Shown here: positions 43,797 through 51,939 of the stretch, piece after piece
Numbering within the stretch: the first letter of the stretch is position 1
Layout: every line of letters begins with the position of its first letter
The notes under the pieces: model-generated
The model's input: the letters and a program-made list of their open reading frames with translations, nothing else
Told to the model about the DNA's origin: nothing
Databases searched by the model: none
Assembly: GCA_022711395.1 (NCBI GenBank)
Contig: JAKLFA010000001.1
Location: 259,277 to 323,276, forward strand
Reading direction: 5' to 3'
Source of the DNA: Candidatus Omnitrophota bacterium
GTDB lineage: Bacteria; Omnitrophota; Gorgyraeia; Zapsychrales; JANLHA01
DNA: 64,000 bases
Position numbers and translations under genes: made by a program

Positions 43797-46595
43797 ATGG
43801 CTACAAAGTATGTGTACGCATTCGGTGGCGGAAAAGCCGAAGGCCGGGCCCAGATGAAGGAATTGCTCGGCGGGAAGGGCGCGAACCTGGCAGAGATGAC
43901 CAATATCGGCATCCCTGTTCCGGCGGGGTTTACGATCAGCACGGATGTCTGTGCTTATTATTATGAGCACGGCAAGAAGAAGCCGGCGACTCTTGATAAG
44001 GAGATCGATCAACACATCAAGGTCCTCGAGAAAAAAATGGGGGCAAAGTTCGGTGATAAAGAAAATCCCCTGTTGGTCTCTGTCCGTTCAGGCGCCGCTG
44101 TTTCGATGCCCGGCATGATGAACACGATCCTCAACCTTGGGATCAATGACGATGCCGTTGAAGGCCTTGCCAAAAAGACCAAAAATCCGCGCATGGCGTG
44201 GGATTCTTACCGACGTTTTATCAACATGTTCGGTGATGTGGTCATGGGCGTTGACCATGAGCATTTTGAAGCGGAACTTTCCCGCATCAAGCAGAAGTAT
44301 GGCCGTAAACTGGATACAGATTTGACGACCGAAGAATTGAAGGAAGTCGTTGCCGCTTATAAGGAAGTTTACAAGAAAGGCGTTGGAAAGGGCTTTCCGA
44401 CCAATGCGCGCGAACAGTTGAATTACGCGATCGACGCTGTCATCGGTTCATGGATGATCAACCGGGCGATCCGTTACCGTGCGATCAACAAACTCCATGG
44501 TTTAAAAGGAACGGCGGTCAACGTTCAAGCCATGGTTTTCGGCAACATGGGCGACACCTCGGGGACCGGCGTGGCCTTTACACGCAACCCGGCTAACGGT
44601 GATGATCATTTTTACGGCGAGTATCTGATCAATGCCCAGGGTGAGGACGTTGTGGCCGGTATTCGCACCCCGGACCCTATTGATACGCTCAAGAAAGCTA
44701 TGCCGAAAGTCTACGATGAGCTCAACACCATCCGTTTAAAGCTTGAGAGACATTACCGTGAAATGCAGGATGTGGAGTTTACTATTCAGGAAGGCACGCT
44801 TTATATGCTGCAGACCCGTACCGGAAAGCGGACTGGTTTGGCTGCTATCAAGATCGCGGTTGATATGGTTAAAGAGAAATTGATCACCACCGAAGAGGCT
44901 TTAATGCGTATTCAGGGTGATCATTTGAACCAGCTGCTGTTCCCGATCTTTGACCTGAAAGACAAGGGCGAAGCAGTCGCGAACAAGCGTGTTTTGACCA
45001 AAGGTCTTCCGGCTGGTCCGGGTGCGGCCAACGGTTTGGTTGTCTTTACGGCCGACGAAGCGGAGAAGTGGGCCAAGGAAGGCAAGAAGGTCATCCTTGC
45101 TCGTAAAGAAACATCGCCCGAAGACGTTGCGGGGATGTGGGCTGCTCAGGCGATCTTGACCTCCACAGGCGGTATGACATCGCATGCGGCGGTTGTGGCA
45201 CGCGGCTGGGGCAAGTGCTGCGTGGTCGGTTGCGGCGAGTTGGATATTGATTATAAAGCTAAAGAGATCCGGGTTAAGGGCAAGGTCATCAAAGAAGGTG
45301 ACGCGATCTCGATCGATGGGTCCACCGGTGAAGTGATCCTCGGAAGCCTGAAGACTTCATCGTCTCCGGTCATCAGCGGTGTTGTTGACAAAAATGAGGA
45401 AGCGAAGAAGCATCCGATCTACAAGATGTTCGTGGAAATTATGAAATGGGCCGATGCGGCGCGTCAGATCAAGGTCCGCACCAACGCGGATTCTCCTCAG
45501 GATTCCAATAATGCCCGCGCTCTTGGGGCAGAAGGGATCGGGTTGTGCCGGACTGAGCATATGTTCTTTGAGGGCGAGCGTATCTGGGCGATCCGTGAGA
45601 TGATCCTGGCCAGTGATGTGGAAGGACGTGAGAAAGCTCTTGCGAAGTTATTGCCGTATCAGCGTGATGACTTCGAAGGGATCTTCAAGGCCATGGAAGG
45701 GCTTCCTGTCACGATCCGTTTGCTGGATCCGCCATTGCATGAGTTCTTACCTCATGATGATGCCGGTCAGGCTGAAATGGCCAGACGTCTGGGAACGACC
45801 CCTGAAAAGGTCAAAGCCAAAGTCGGTCAGCTGCATGAGATGAACCCGATGTTGGGTCATCGCGGTTGCCGCTTGTCCATTACCTATCCTGAGATCTGCA
45901 AAATGCAGGTGACCGCGATCATTGAGGCGGCCTGTAATGTGGCAAAAGGCAATGTGAAAGTTCTGCCTGAGATCATGATCCCGCTTATCGGAACCAAACA
46001 GGAATACGATATCCTTGAGGTCCTGGTTCGTGAAACAGCGGATGCGATCATCAAGGCCAAGGGTGCCAAGGTCAAATACATGGTCGGAACCATGATGGAA
46101 ATTCCGCGCGCAACATTGGTGGCTGATAAAGTCGCTGAGAAAGCGGAATTCTTTTCATTCGGAACCAATGACCTCACGCAGATGACCTTGGGTTACAGCC
46201 GTGACGACGTGGGATCGTTCTTGCCGGATTATATCGACAAGAAGATCTTCCGTGAAGACCCGTTCGCATCGATCGACCAGGAAGGCGTTGGTCAGTTGGT
46301 CAAGATGGGTGTGGAACGCGGCCGTTCAACACGTCCGGAACTTAAGTGCGGCGTGTGCGGTGAGCATGGTGGAGACCCGGCTTCGGTGAAGTTCTTTGCT
46401 AACGTCGGTCTGAACTATGTCAGCTGCTCGCCTTACCGTGTCCCGGTGGCCCGTTTAGCGGCAGCCCAGGCGGCCATTGAGGCCAAGAAATCGGCTTCCA
46501 ATGCCAAAGGCGCAAAAAAGGCTACGAAGTCAGCCAAGCCTAAGGCAAAAGCCGTTAAAGCAAAGTCAGCGAAACCAAAGGCGAAGAAGAAGTAA
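43797..46595 (+). CDS. ppdK: Pyruvate, phosphate dikinase with Lys/Ala-rich tail
   Basis: 932 residues. An N-terminal ATP-grasp domain (GGKGANLAEMTNIGIPVPAG) is followed by the phospho-His domain with LTSTGGMTSHAAVVARGWG, and the C-terminal PEP/pyruvate barrel with KCGVCGEHGGDPAS carrying the catalytic Cys. It interconverts pyruvate and PEP using ATP, phosphate, AMP and pyrophosphate, common in anaerobes. The normal enzyme ends near residue 896; the last 36 residues (KSASNAKGAKKATKSAK onward) are a Lys/Ala/Pro tail. Expression could be high: the codons look regular and a good ribosome site is present. Confidence 0.96.
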   Translation: MATKYVYAFGGGKAEGRAQMKELLGGKGANLAEMTNIGIPVPAGFTISTDVCAYYYEHGKKKPATLDKEIDQHIKVLEKKMGAKFGDKENPLLVSVRSGAAVSMPGMMNTILNLGINDDAVEGLAKKTKNPRMAWDSYRRFINMFGDVVMGVDHEHFEAELSRIKQKYGRKLDTDLTTEELKEVVAAYKEVYKKGVGKGFPTNAREQLNYAIDAVIGSWMINRAIRYRAINKLHGLKGTAVNVQAMVFGNMGDTSGTGVAFTRNPANGDDHFYGEYLINAQGEDVVAGIRTPDPIDTLKKAMPKVYDELNTIRLKLERHYREMQDVEFTIQEGTLYMLQTRTGKRTGLAAIKIAVDMVKEKLITTEEALMRIQGDHLNQLLFPIFDLKDKGEAVANKRVLTKGLPAGPGAANGLVVFTADEAEKWAKEGKKVILARKETSPEDVAGMWAAQAILTSTGGMTSHAAVVARGWGKCCVVGCGELDIDYKAKEIRVKGKVIKEGDAISIDGSTGEVILGSLKTSSSPVISGVVDKNEEAKKHPIYKMFVEIMKWADAARQIKVRTNADSPQDSNNARALGAEGIGLCRTEHMFFEGERIWAIREMILASDVEGREKALAKLLPYQRDDFEGIFKAMEGLPVTIRLLDPPLHEFLPHDDAGQAEMARRLGTTPEKVKAKVGQLHEMNPMLGHRGCRLSITYPEICKMQVTAIIEAACNVAKGNVKVLPEIMIPLIGTKQEYDILEVLVRETADAIIKAKGAKVKYMVGTMMEIPRATLVADKVAEKAEFFSFGTNDLTQMTLGYSRDDVGSFLPDYIDKKIFREDPFASIDQEGVGQLVKMGVERGRSTRPELKCGVCGEHGGDPASVKFFANVGLNYVSCSPYRVPVARLAAAQAAIEAKKSASNAKGAKKATKSAKPKAKAVKAKSAKPKAKKK

Positions 46596-46605
46596 CCTTT
46601 GCGTA

Positions 46606-46634
46606 TTGACATAATGGTGGTGGACGGTTAATAT
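46606..46634 (+). promoter_or_regulatory. Putative promoter of the sigma factor gene, overlapping a hairpin
   Basis: Perfect TTGACA (46606-46611), a 17-bp spacer and TAATAT (46629-46634). The -10 box sits in the loop of the inverted repeat 46617-46652. Confidence 0.5.
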
Positions 46635-46652
46635 GAAATAACCGTCCACCAC
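46617..46652 (+). terminator. Hairpin after ppdK, likely terminator
   Basis: Perfect 14-bp stem: GTGGTGGACGGTTA (46617-46630) and TAACCGTCCACCAC (46639-46652), loop ATATGAAA, followed by GTATTTTG. It may stop ppdK transcription or bind a regulator, since the sigma gene promoter overlaps it. Confidence 0.6.
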
Positions 46653-46696
46653 GTATTTTGATCTCAACAAAGGATTGGTTGGACGAACCCGAATTT

Positions 46697-47518
46697 ATGG
46701 ATCCAATTAAATCATACTTTAAAGATGTTCGTGATATTCCCCTTTTAACCGCTGAGCAGGAAGTTGAGCTTGCTGAGCGCGTCCAGAAAGGAGATGAAGA
46801 GGCCCGTGATACGATGATCCGGTCTAATCTTCGTCTCGTCATCAGTATTGCCAAGCGCTACATTAATCTCGGTGTGCCTTTAAGCGACCTGATCGAAGAA
46901 GGAAACATCGGCCTTATGCGCAGCGTCGAGAAGTTCGATCCTTCTAAAGGGTTTCGATTCTCAACCTACGCGGCCTGGTGGATCAAGCAGGCGATCTCCC
47001 GGGCGATCATCGATCAGGGCAAGATGATCCGTGTTCCCGTCTATATGAACGAAGAGATCATGAAGTATAAAAAGGCCGTTGAGAGCCTCACGCATAAATT
47101 AAAGCGTAAGCCCCGTGTTTCTGAGATCGCAAAAAAAATGCAGACGACCGTGGATAAGGTCCGAGAATATGAACGGTCGATCGCCAAGATGTCCAGTCTG
47201 GACGCCCCGATTGGTGAAGAAGGGGATGGCCAGGTCAAGGACATGATCGCTGATGAACGTTTAGCCAGCCCTGATCAGCAGCTCGAGCATTTTTTGAACA
47301 AAGAACGCGCGCAGGACCTTTTGGACATGTTGTCTGAGCGTGAGCGAAAGATCCTTGTTTTACGTTACGGTCTGGAAGACGGAAAGACCCACACCTTGGC
47401 TGAGATCGCCAAACAGATCTGCGTTTCGCGTGAGCGGGTTCGTCAGCTCGAAAATCAGGCTATCAAAAAGATCAAAAAAATGATCAAGGACGGGGCGACG
47501 CTCGAAGAAGTTTCTTAA
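46697..47518 (+). CDS. RNA polymerase sigma factor, sigma-70 group (RpoD/SigA-like)
   Basis: 273 residues from ATG 46697. Region 1.2 (MDPIKSYFKDVRDIPLLTAEQE), region 2 with NLRLVISIAKRY, the core-binding DLIEEGNIGLMRSVEKFD and the -10 element helix FSTYAAWWIKQAISRAI, region 3, and region 4 helix-turn-helix (TLAEIAKQICVSRERVRQLE) are present. Region 1.1 is missing, so it could be a small primary sigma or an RpoS-like group 2 factor. TTG 46658 would add 13 residues; neither start has a strong ribosome site. It directs RNA polymerase to promoters like those marked here. apt is 27 bp downstream. Confidence 0.93.
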   Translation: MDPIKSYFKDVRDIPLLTAEQEVELAERVQKGDEEARDTMIRSNLRLVISIAKRYINLGVPLSDLIEEGNIGLMRSVEKFDPSKGFRFSTYAAWWIKQAISRAIIDQGKMIRVPVYMNEEIMKYKKAVESLTHKLKRKPRVSEIAKKMQTTVDKVREYERSIAKMSSLDAPIGEEGDGQVKDMIADERLASPDQQLEHFLNKERAQDLLDMLSERERKILVLRYGLEDGKTHTLAEIAKQICVSRERVRQLENQAIKKIKKMIKDGATLEEVS

Positions 47519-47545
47519 AGGTCGTTTCAATTCAAAGGGGGATCC

Positions 47546-48067
47546 ATGCAGGCTTCTGATCTGGCAAAGTTCATCCGTGACGTTCCTGATTTTCCCAAGA
47601 AGGGGATCATATTTAAGGACATTACCCCTCTGCTGCAGAATGCCCCGGCGCTTCGAAAGACCTTGAGCATCCTTGCCGGGCAGTATAAAGGGAAAAAGAT
47701 CGATTATGTGGTAGCCATGGAATCGCGAGGTTTTATTTTTGGGGCGGCCCTTGCCGCCAAGCTCGGGGCCGGTTTTGTTCCGGTCCGAAAACCGGGCAAG
47801 CTTCCCTATAAAATAAAACGTGCCACGTATCAGCTCGAATATGGAACGGACACTTTGGAGATCCATCAAGATGCGTTGCCGAAAAACAGCCGTGTTTTGA
47901 TCGTGGATGATCTTTTGGCGACCGGAGGGACGGCGCAAGCCGTTTTGAAACTGGTCCGGACTTTTCAGGCGGATGTTGTAGGGATCGCTTTTGTCATTGA
48001 ATTGGTCTTTTTGAACGGCCGTAAAAAATTGAAGAACGCCCCCATTTTTTCGATTCTCAAATACTGA
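47546..48067 (+). CDS. apt: Adenine phosphoribosyltransferase
   Basis: 173 residues, typical size. IRDVPDFPKKGIIFKDITPL is the Apt N-terminal signature, and VLIVDDLLATGGTAQAV is the PRPP-binding motif. It salvages adenine to AMP with PRPP. GGGGGATCC precedes ATG 47546. The next gene begins 2 bp after the stop. Confidence 0.95.
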   Translation: MQASDLAKFIRDVPDFPKKGIIFKDITPLLQNAPALRKTLSILAGQYKGKKIDYVVAMESRGFIFGAALAAKLGAGFVPVRKPGKLPYKIKRATYQLEYGTDTLEIHQDALPKNSRVLIVDDLLATGGTAQAVLKLVRTFQADVVGIAFVIELVFLNGRKKLKNAPIFSILKY

Positions 48068-48069
48068 TA

Positions 48070-49818
48070 ATGAACTTTATTTTTGATAACCAAGATAAAA
48101 AAGGTCTGTATCTGGTCCTTTTGATCTTGGTTGTTTTTTTTGCGTTTATTCCGTCGCTGACAAATGATTATGTCAATTGGGATGACGGGCCGCATTTTCT
48201 TGAGAACGCGTGTGTTCAGCAGCCGCTGGGGGCCAAGGCGATCGCCTGCGCGTTCCAGCAATTTGTCAATGACAGCTATATTCCTCTTACTACGCTCTCC
48301 TTTCAGGTCGAACGCCATTTCTGGGGAATGAATCCCGCGGTGTCTCACGCGATCAATCTGGCCCTTCACGTGGGTGTTACGGTCCTGGTCTTTTTTATTA
48401 TTTTAAAGCTGGGATGTTCCGCTCTTGTAAGCTTTATAACGGCGCTGTTGTTCGGTATTCATCCGATGCGGGTCGAATCGGTCGCATGGGTGACAGAACG
48501 CAAAGATGTCCTGTATGCGGTTTTTTATTTATGGGCCGTGTTTGCTTATATGCAGTTCATTCGTATGCGGGAGCATTCAGCGGGAAGGGGAAGCGGCTTG
48601 AAAAGGATGCTTTCTTTTGCGCTGGTCCTGGGGTTTTCGGGGCTGGCGGTCTTGGCCAAGCCGATGGCCTTAACGCTGCCGTTTGCGCTTATTTTGATCG
48701 ACTGGTTCTTGAAACGGAAATGGACTTTGCCCCTTGTGCTGGAAAAGTGTCTGGTGGGGGCGATGGTCTGGCCGCTCACCTGGCTGACGTATCAGACGCA
48801 TTTGGGAAAGGCGATGGAGGTTTCGCTTGGGCAAAAATTCCTTATTGTAATCTGGAGCGCGACATTTTATGTGCGGAAAATGGTGTTTCCGGGCTTGCAA
48901 GTGGCAGTTTATGATTTTCCTCTGCCGGTCAGCATAACGGTTTTTGAATATCAGTTGGCGGTCTTTGTTTTCGCGTTCTTGTTGGCAGGCGCTTATTTTT
49001 TGCGTAAAGACAGGCTTGCCGTTTTTGGGATCGGGTTCTATGTTTGCATGAGTTTTTATTTGTGGGGGATCGGGACCACCATCGGAAAAACGCACATTGT
49101 GGCAGATCGTTTTACCTATCTTTCTTCCGTCGGGCTGTCACTGGTCGCTGCTGTGGTTTGGGCCCGTTTTTGGGCCAGGATTAAAAACAAAAGGTTGGAA
49201 AGGATCCTTTATCTTGGGATTTCGTTGGCGGTTATTTCTATTTTTATTCTGAAAACTTCAACTCAAATTTTTGTCTGGAAAAACGGCATGACTCTTTGGT
49301 CACACCAGTATGAGCATCAGCCGCATCGCGAGCGAGAAAAGGTCCTGGCGGGTCTTATGGACGCTGTTGTTGACCAAATGGAAAGCCGGAATGAGGGCGG
49401 GGATGGATTGAGGAAGGATCGTTGTATCGAAGACGCCCTGCGGCAGATCTATCCATTAGGGGAAGGAATGGATGATGTTTCCAAGGTCAAGGTTTTGAAT
49501 GCCACAGCCAGATATTACTATTATCAAGGGAAAAAGGAGCTGGCTTTGCGGTATTGGAAAGAGGCTTTAGCGCTGGATCCGGATTATTACTGGGCGCTTT
49601 ACCGCGTCGCGTTTGTTGCAATGGAGGAGGGCCGGCAGGAAGAGGCCTTGCGTTTGCTTGAAGCAGCGGCTCAGCGCGCTCCGGCAGAAGACCGCCTTTT
49701 TCAGGAGAAAGTTCTTGCTGCGGTGACGGAGATAGCATCTCATCCTGACGCTCACGAATACGCTCAGGATGTTTTTAAGCATATGAAATTAAACCATTTG
49801 CATTGGTATGGGCCATAA
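48070..49818 (+). CDS. GT-C-type membrane glycosyltransferase-like protein with TPR tail
   Basis: 582 residues with about ten membrane helices. The first lumenal-type loop begins NDYVNWDD, with WDD in the place of the catalytic acidic residue of GT-C enzymes, and GIHPMRVESVAWVTERKDVL is a hallmark of TMTC-like O-mannosyltransferase relatives. At the C-terminus (about 470-560) are two TPR-like repeats (ATARYYYYQGKKELALRYW; WALYRVAFVAMEEGRQEEAL). Such proteins probably glycosylate exported proteins with polyprenyl-linked sugars; this is by family analogy. No clear ribosome site, so translation may be coupled to apt. Confidence 0.78.
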   Translation: MNFIFDNQDKKGLYLVLLILVVFFAFIPSLTNDYVNWDDGPHFLENACVQQPLGAKAIACAFQQFVNDSYIPLTTLSFQVERHFWGMNPAVSHAINLALHVGVTVLVFFIILKLGCSALVSFITALLFGIHPMRVESVAWVTERKDVLYAVFYLWAVFAYMQFIRMREHSAGRGSGLKRMLSFALVLGFSGLAVLAKPMALTLPFALILIDWFLKRKWTLPLVLEKCLVGAMVWPLTWLTYQTHLGKAMEVSLGQKFLIVIWSATFYVRKMVFPGLQVAVYDFPLPVSITVFEYQLAVFVFAFLLAGAYFLRKDRLAVFGIGFYVCMSFYLWGIGTTIGKTHIVADRFTYLSSVGLSLVAAVVWARFWARIKNKRLERILYLGISLAVISIFILKTSTQIFVWKNGMTLWSHQYEHQPHREREKVLAGLMDAVVDQMESRNEGGDGLRKDRCIEDALRQIYPLGEGMDDVSKVKVLNATARYYYYQGKKELALRYWKEALALDPDYYWALYRVAFVAMEEGRQEEALRLLEAAAQRAPAEDRLFQEKVLAAVTEIASHPDAHEYAQDVFKHMKLNHLHWYGP

Positions 49819-49910
49819 TAATTTTGGTGGTTGACTTTCTAAAAACAGAATGGTTTAATAATACACATCTTTATAATTGTTTTAAATGATTTTTGAAAAA
49901 GATAATGTTT

Positions 49911-49984
49911 GCGCCTGTAGCTCAGATGGATAGAGCGCGGCTCTCCTAAGGCCGGCGTCGGAGGTTCGACTCCCCCCAGGCGCA
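49911..49984 (+). tRNA. tRNA-Arg (anticodon CCT)
   Basis: A 74-nt cloverleaf: 7-bp acceptor GCGCCTG/CAGGCGC, D arm GCTC/GAGC, anticodon stem CGGCT/GGCCG with loop CTCCTAA (anticodon CCT, reads AGG), and T loop TTCGACT. The T stem GGAGG/CCCCC has one A-C mismatch in its middle. The CCA end is not encoded. The tRNA decodes a rare Arg codon. Confidence 0.93.
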
Positions 49985-50130
49985 TTGATTTTAAAACGGA
50001 TCGCTTGACCTGTTTTTCATTGTGCTGCTCAAGCCAAAGCCGTTGTGGTTGAAACATAAGTGAATGATGGGATTGATGTTCTGTTTGAAAGTATTTTGTA
50101 AATCGTATGTGAAAAAAAATAAAAATTTTT

Positions 50131-50159
50131 TTGACAGTTCTTTTTAAGTGTGTGACAAT
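50131..50159 (+). promoter_or_regulatory. Putative porin promoter
   Basis: TTGACA (50131-50136), a 17-bp spacer and GACAAT (50154-50159). Predicted leader to ATG 50347 is about 180 nt. The rest of the gap from the tRNA to here (49985-50130) shows nothing convincing. Confidence 0.45.
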
Positions 50160-50189
50160 AATACGGTTTTGTAAAAAACCAACTTTACC

Positions 50190-50269
50190 CCAGTGATGAT
50201 CTTAATCTGACAAGAGGGGAGGTGATGGAAAAAATCGCGTCCGGGGTCATCGAGCAACTGGTCTTGTGA
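50190..50269 (+). promoter_or_regulatory. Structured porin leader with an internal Shine-Dalgarno-like site and mini-ORF
   Basis: CCAGT plus GATGATC (50190-50201) can pair with GGTCATC (50245-50251) and ACTGG (50257-50261), leaving a GAGCA bulge. The loop holds GGGGAGGTGATGG, a near-perfect complement of the 16S 3' end, next to ATG 50225. From there a 14-codon frame runs to TGA 50269 (MEKIASGVIEQLVL). The site is only two bases from that ATG, so real translation is doubtful. It might be an attenuator or leader peptide. Confidence 0.4.
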
Positions 50270-50346
50270 GTAATTCCCTAGGCCTATATACTAGTCATAA
50301 TAGATAAAACATCAGAGTATCGATTTCAATCTTTGGAGGAGAAAAA

Positions 50347-51642
50347 ATGAGAAAAGTCTTATTAGCGTTAGCAATTGTCGCTTTGATCGCTATGCCGGCT
50401 ATGGCAAGCGTTCAGAACGTCAAGGTTAGCGGTGATATCGATGCCACGTATGTCATACGTGACAATTTCGATTTTGCCGGAAACAGCCAAAGCGTTGCCA
50501 TCTCGCAAACACGTTTGCGCGTTGATTCCGATTTGACGGACAAAGTCGCCGCCACGATCGGGTTGATCAATGAAAGAGCATGGGGCGCAAATACGGTTTC
50601 AAGTTCAGACATTGACCTCAACCTCGCCTATGTCACGATGAAAGAAATGCTTTATTCACCGTTGACCGTGACCGTTGGTCGTCAGAACTTTGCTTTTGGT
50701 AACTCGTTGGTCATTGATTCTGCTGGGACAAACAACTCTGCTCCGGCTGATTCAGGGCTTAAGGGCATTGCAGAGGATTTGACCAAGCAGACAGCTCAAG
50801 ATGCTGTTCGTTTGACATTCGACTACAATCCGTTAACAATCGATGTGTTGTATTCCAAGATCGATCAGGGATCTGTTGATCTTGAAAAGTTCTCTGACAA
50901 CACGGATCTTTATGGTATGAATGCAACTTATCAGTTCAATGATGAGAAATCATCACTTGTGGAAGGGTATTTTTGGGTTAAGAATGCTAAAGATAAGATC
51001 TATGTTCCCGGCGTCCGTGGAAGCATGAATGTGCTGGATGGCTGGAACCTGCAGGCAGAAGTTGCCGCCCAGTTAGGCGAGATCACCTTGGCACAGGGAA
51101 AAACTGACCGTGAGGCCTATGTGGCACAGGTTCTTTCAAACTATTCGTTACCGTTTGAAAAAACCAAAAAATACGAGCCGGTTTTTGGATTAGCTTATAC
51201 GATGTATTCAGGAGATAAAAATCCGGCTGGTTCAGGATCGGGTGATGACAAATACAATGCTTGGGATCCGATGTATGAAAACCAGGCTGGTGGCAAGATC
51301 TACAATTCATTATTCAATGCTACCAACTGCCAGATCTTAGGCGCAACCTTGTCATTGGTTCCGATGGAAGACGTGAAGGCGCAATTGTATTATGATAATC
51401 TTTCGTTGATGAAAGAGGTCGCTGCTTTCGCTCTTGTTCAGCCGGATGGAAGAAGCGCTACTCCAGCCCAGGATATGGAAAGAGATCTTGGGGATGAAGT
51501 TGGTTTAGTTCTGACCTATGATTACACGGAAGATGTTCAGTTCGGCGCACGCGCTGGCGTGTTCTTCCCTGGAAGTAATTACAGCGATGGCGCTGATGAG
51601 AATGCTACACAGTTGATCGTTAACACAAAAGTTGCCTTCTAA
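50347..51642 (+). CDS. Outer-membrane porin-like beta-barrel protein
   Basis: 431 residues with a signal peptide (MRKVLLALAIVALIAMPAMA, cleavage near 20). The mature protein is a run of amphipathic strands, such as VKVSGDIDATYVIRDNF, TRLRVDSDLTDKVAATIGL and LTVTVGRQNFAFGN, and ends in a strand with terminal Phe (LIVNTKVAF), the usual outer-membrane assembly signal. It resembles general porins or alginate-export-like barrels; the solute is unknown. It has a perfect ribosome site (TTGGAGGAG), a long leader and a strong terminator, so it is probably abundant. Confidence 0.82.
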   Translation: MRKVLLALAIVALIAMPAMASVQNVKVSGDIDATYVIRDNFDFAGNSQSVAISQTRLRVDSDLTDKVAATIGLINERAWGANTVSSSDIDLNLAYVTMKEMLYSPLTVTVGRQNFAFGNSLVIDSAGTNNSAPADSGLKGIAEDLTKQTAQDAVRLTFDYNPLTIDVLYSKIDQGSVDLEKFSDNTDLYGMNATYQFNDEKSSLVEGYFWVKNAKDKIYVPGVRGSMNVLDGWNLQAEVAAQLGEITLAQGKTDREAYVAQVLSNYSLPFEKTKKYEPVFGLAYTMYSGDKNPAGSGSGDDKYNAWDPMYENQAGGKIYNSLFNATNCQILGATLSLVPMEDVKAQLYYDNLSLMKEVAAFALVQPDGRSATPAQDMERDLGDEVGLVLTYDYTEDVQFGARAGVFFPGSNYSDGADENATQLIVNTKVAF

Positions 51643-51672
51643 TTGCTGAGCAATTAAAAGGATGCAGTTTTA

Positions 51673-51704
51673 AAAAGCCCCGCTTAACAGCGGGGCTTTT
51701 TTAT
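51673..51704 (+). terminator. Strong terminator after the porin gene
   Basis: AAAAGCCCCGC (51673-51683) and GCGGGGCTTTT (51690-51700) with TTAACA loop, then TTTA. A classical intrinsic terminator. Confidence 0.9.
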
Positions 51705-51706
51705 TG

Positions 51707-51839
51707 TCATGCAAAAACCACGGCCATGAGGCTGTGAATGAAGCGTTTCCGAAAGCGAGCATTACAGTGGGCTTGAGGACAGGCGAACGCAAATACAAAA
51801 TTTAAAAGAAGCCACGTCCGTGAGGACGTGGAGCTTCAC
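51707..51839 (+). mobile_element. Possible IS200/IS605-family right-end remnant (tnpB tail plus hairpins)
   Basis: A hairpin CCACGTCC-GTGA-GGACGTGG (51812-51831), flanked by GAAG (51808-51811) and CTTC (51834-51837) and ended by TTCAC, resembles IS200/IS605 right ends. A second hairpin CACGGCC-ATGA-GGCTGTG lies at 51719-51736. Between them one frame reads ...GHEAVNEAFPKASITVGL and ends at TAA (51801-51803), reminiscent of a TnpB C-terminus. No transposase body or left end is present, so if real this is a remnant, perhaps an orphan omega-RNA-like structure. The remaining stretch to 51939 shows nothing further. Confidence 0.42.
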
Positions 51840-51939
51840 TGTTCCCGGGAAAAATATAAAGGTGGCAGATGTAAAAATGGCGGACGCATTTTAAAACCAT
51901 GAAAAGGCCCTTTATTTTTTGTCCTATTTAATTCCCGGA

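Noticed and set aside
46490-46595. Lys-rich PpdK end as a frameshift artefact
   Set aside because: The frame stays open and regular up to a normal stop, and the same composition occurs on GuaA and the 54981 protein, so it looks genuine.
49839-50057. 72-codon minus-strand frame over the tRNA
   Set aside because: Its residues LGGVEPPTPALGEPRSIHLSYR arise from translating the reverse of the tRNA; a familiar false gene.
50225-50269. 14-codon leader peptide as a definite gene
   Set aside because: The ribosome-binding sequence is only two bases from its ATG, too close for normal initiation; kept only as part of the leader feature.
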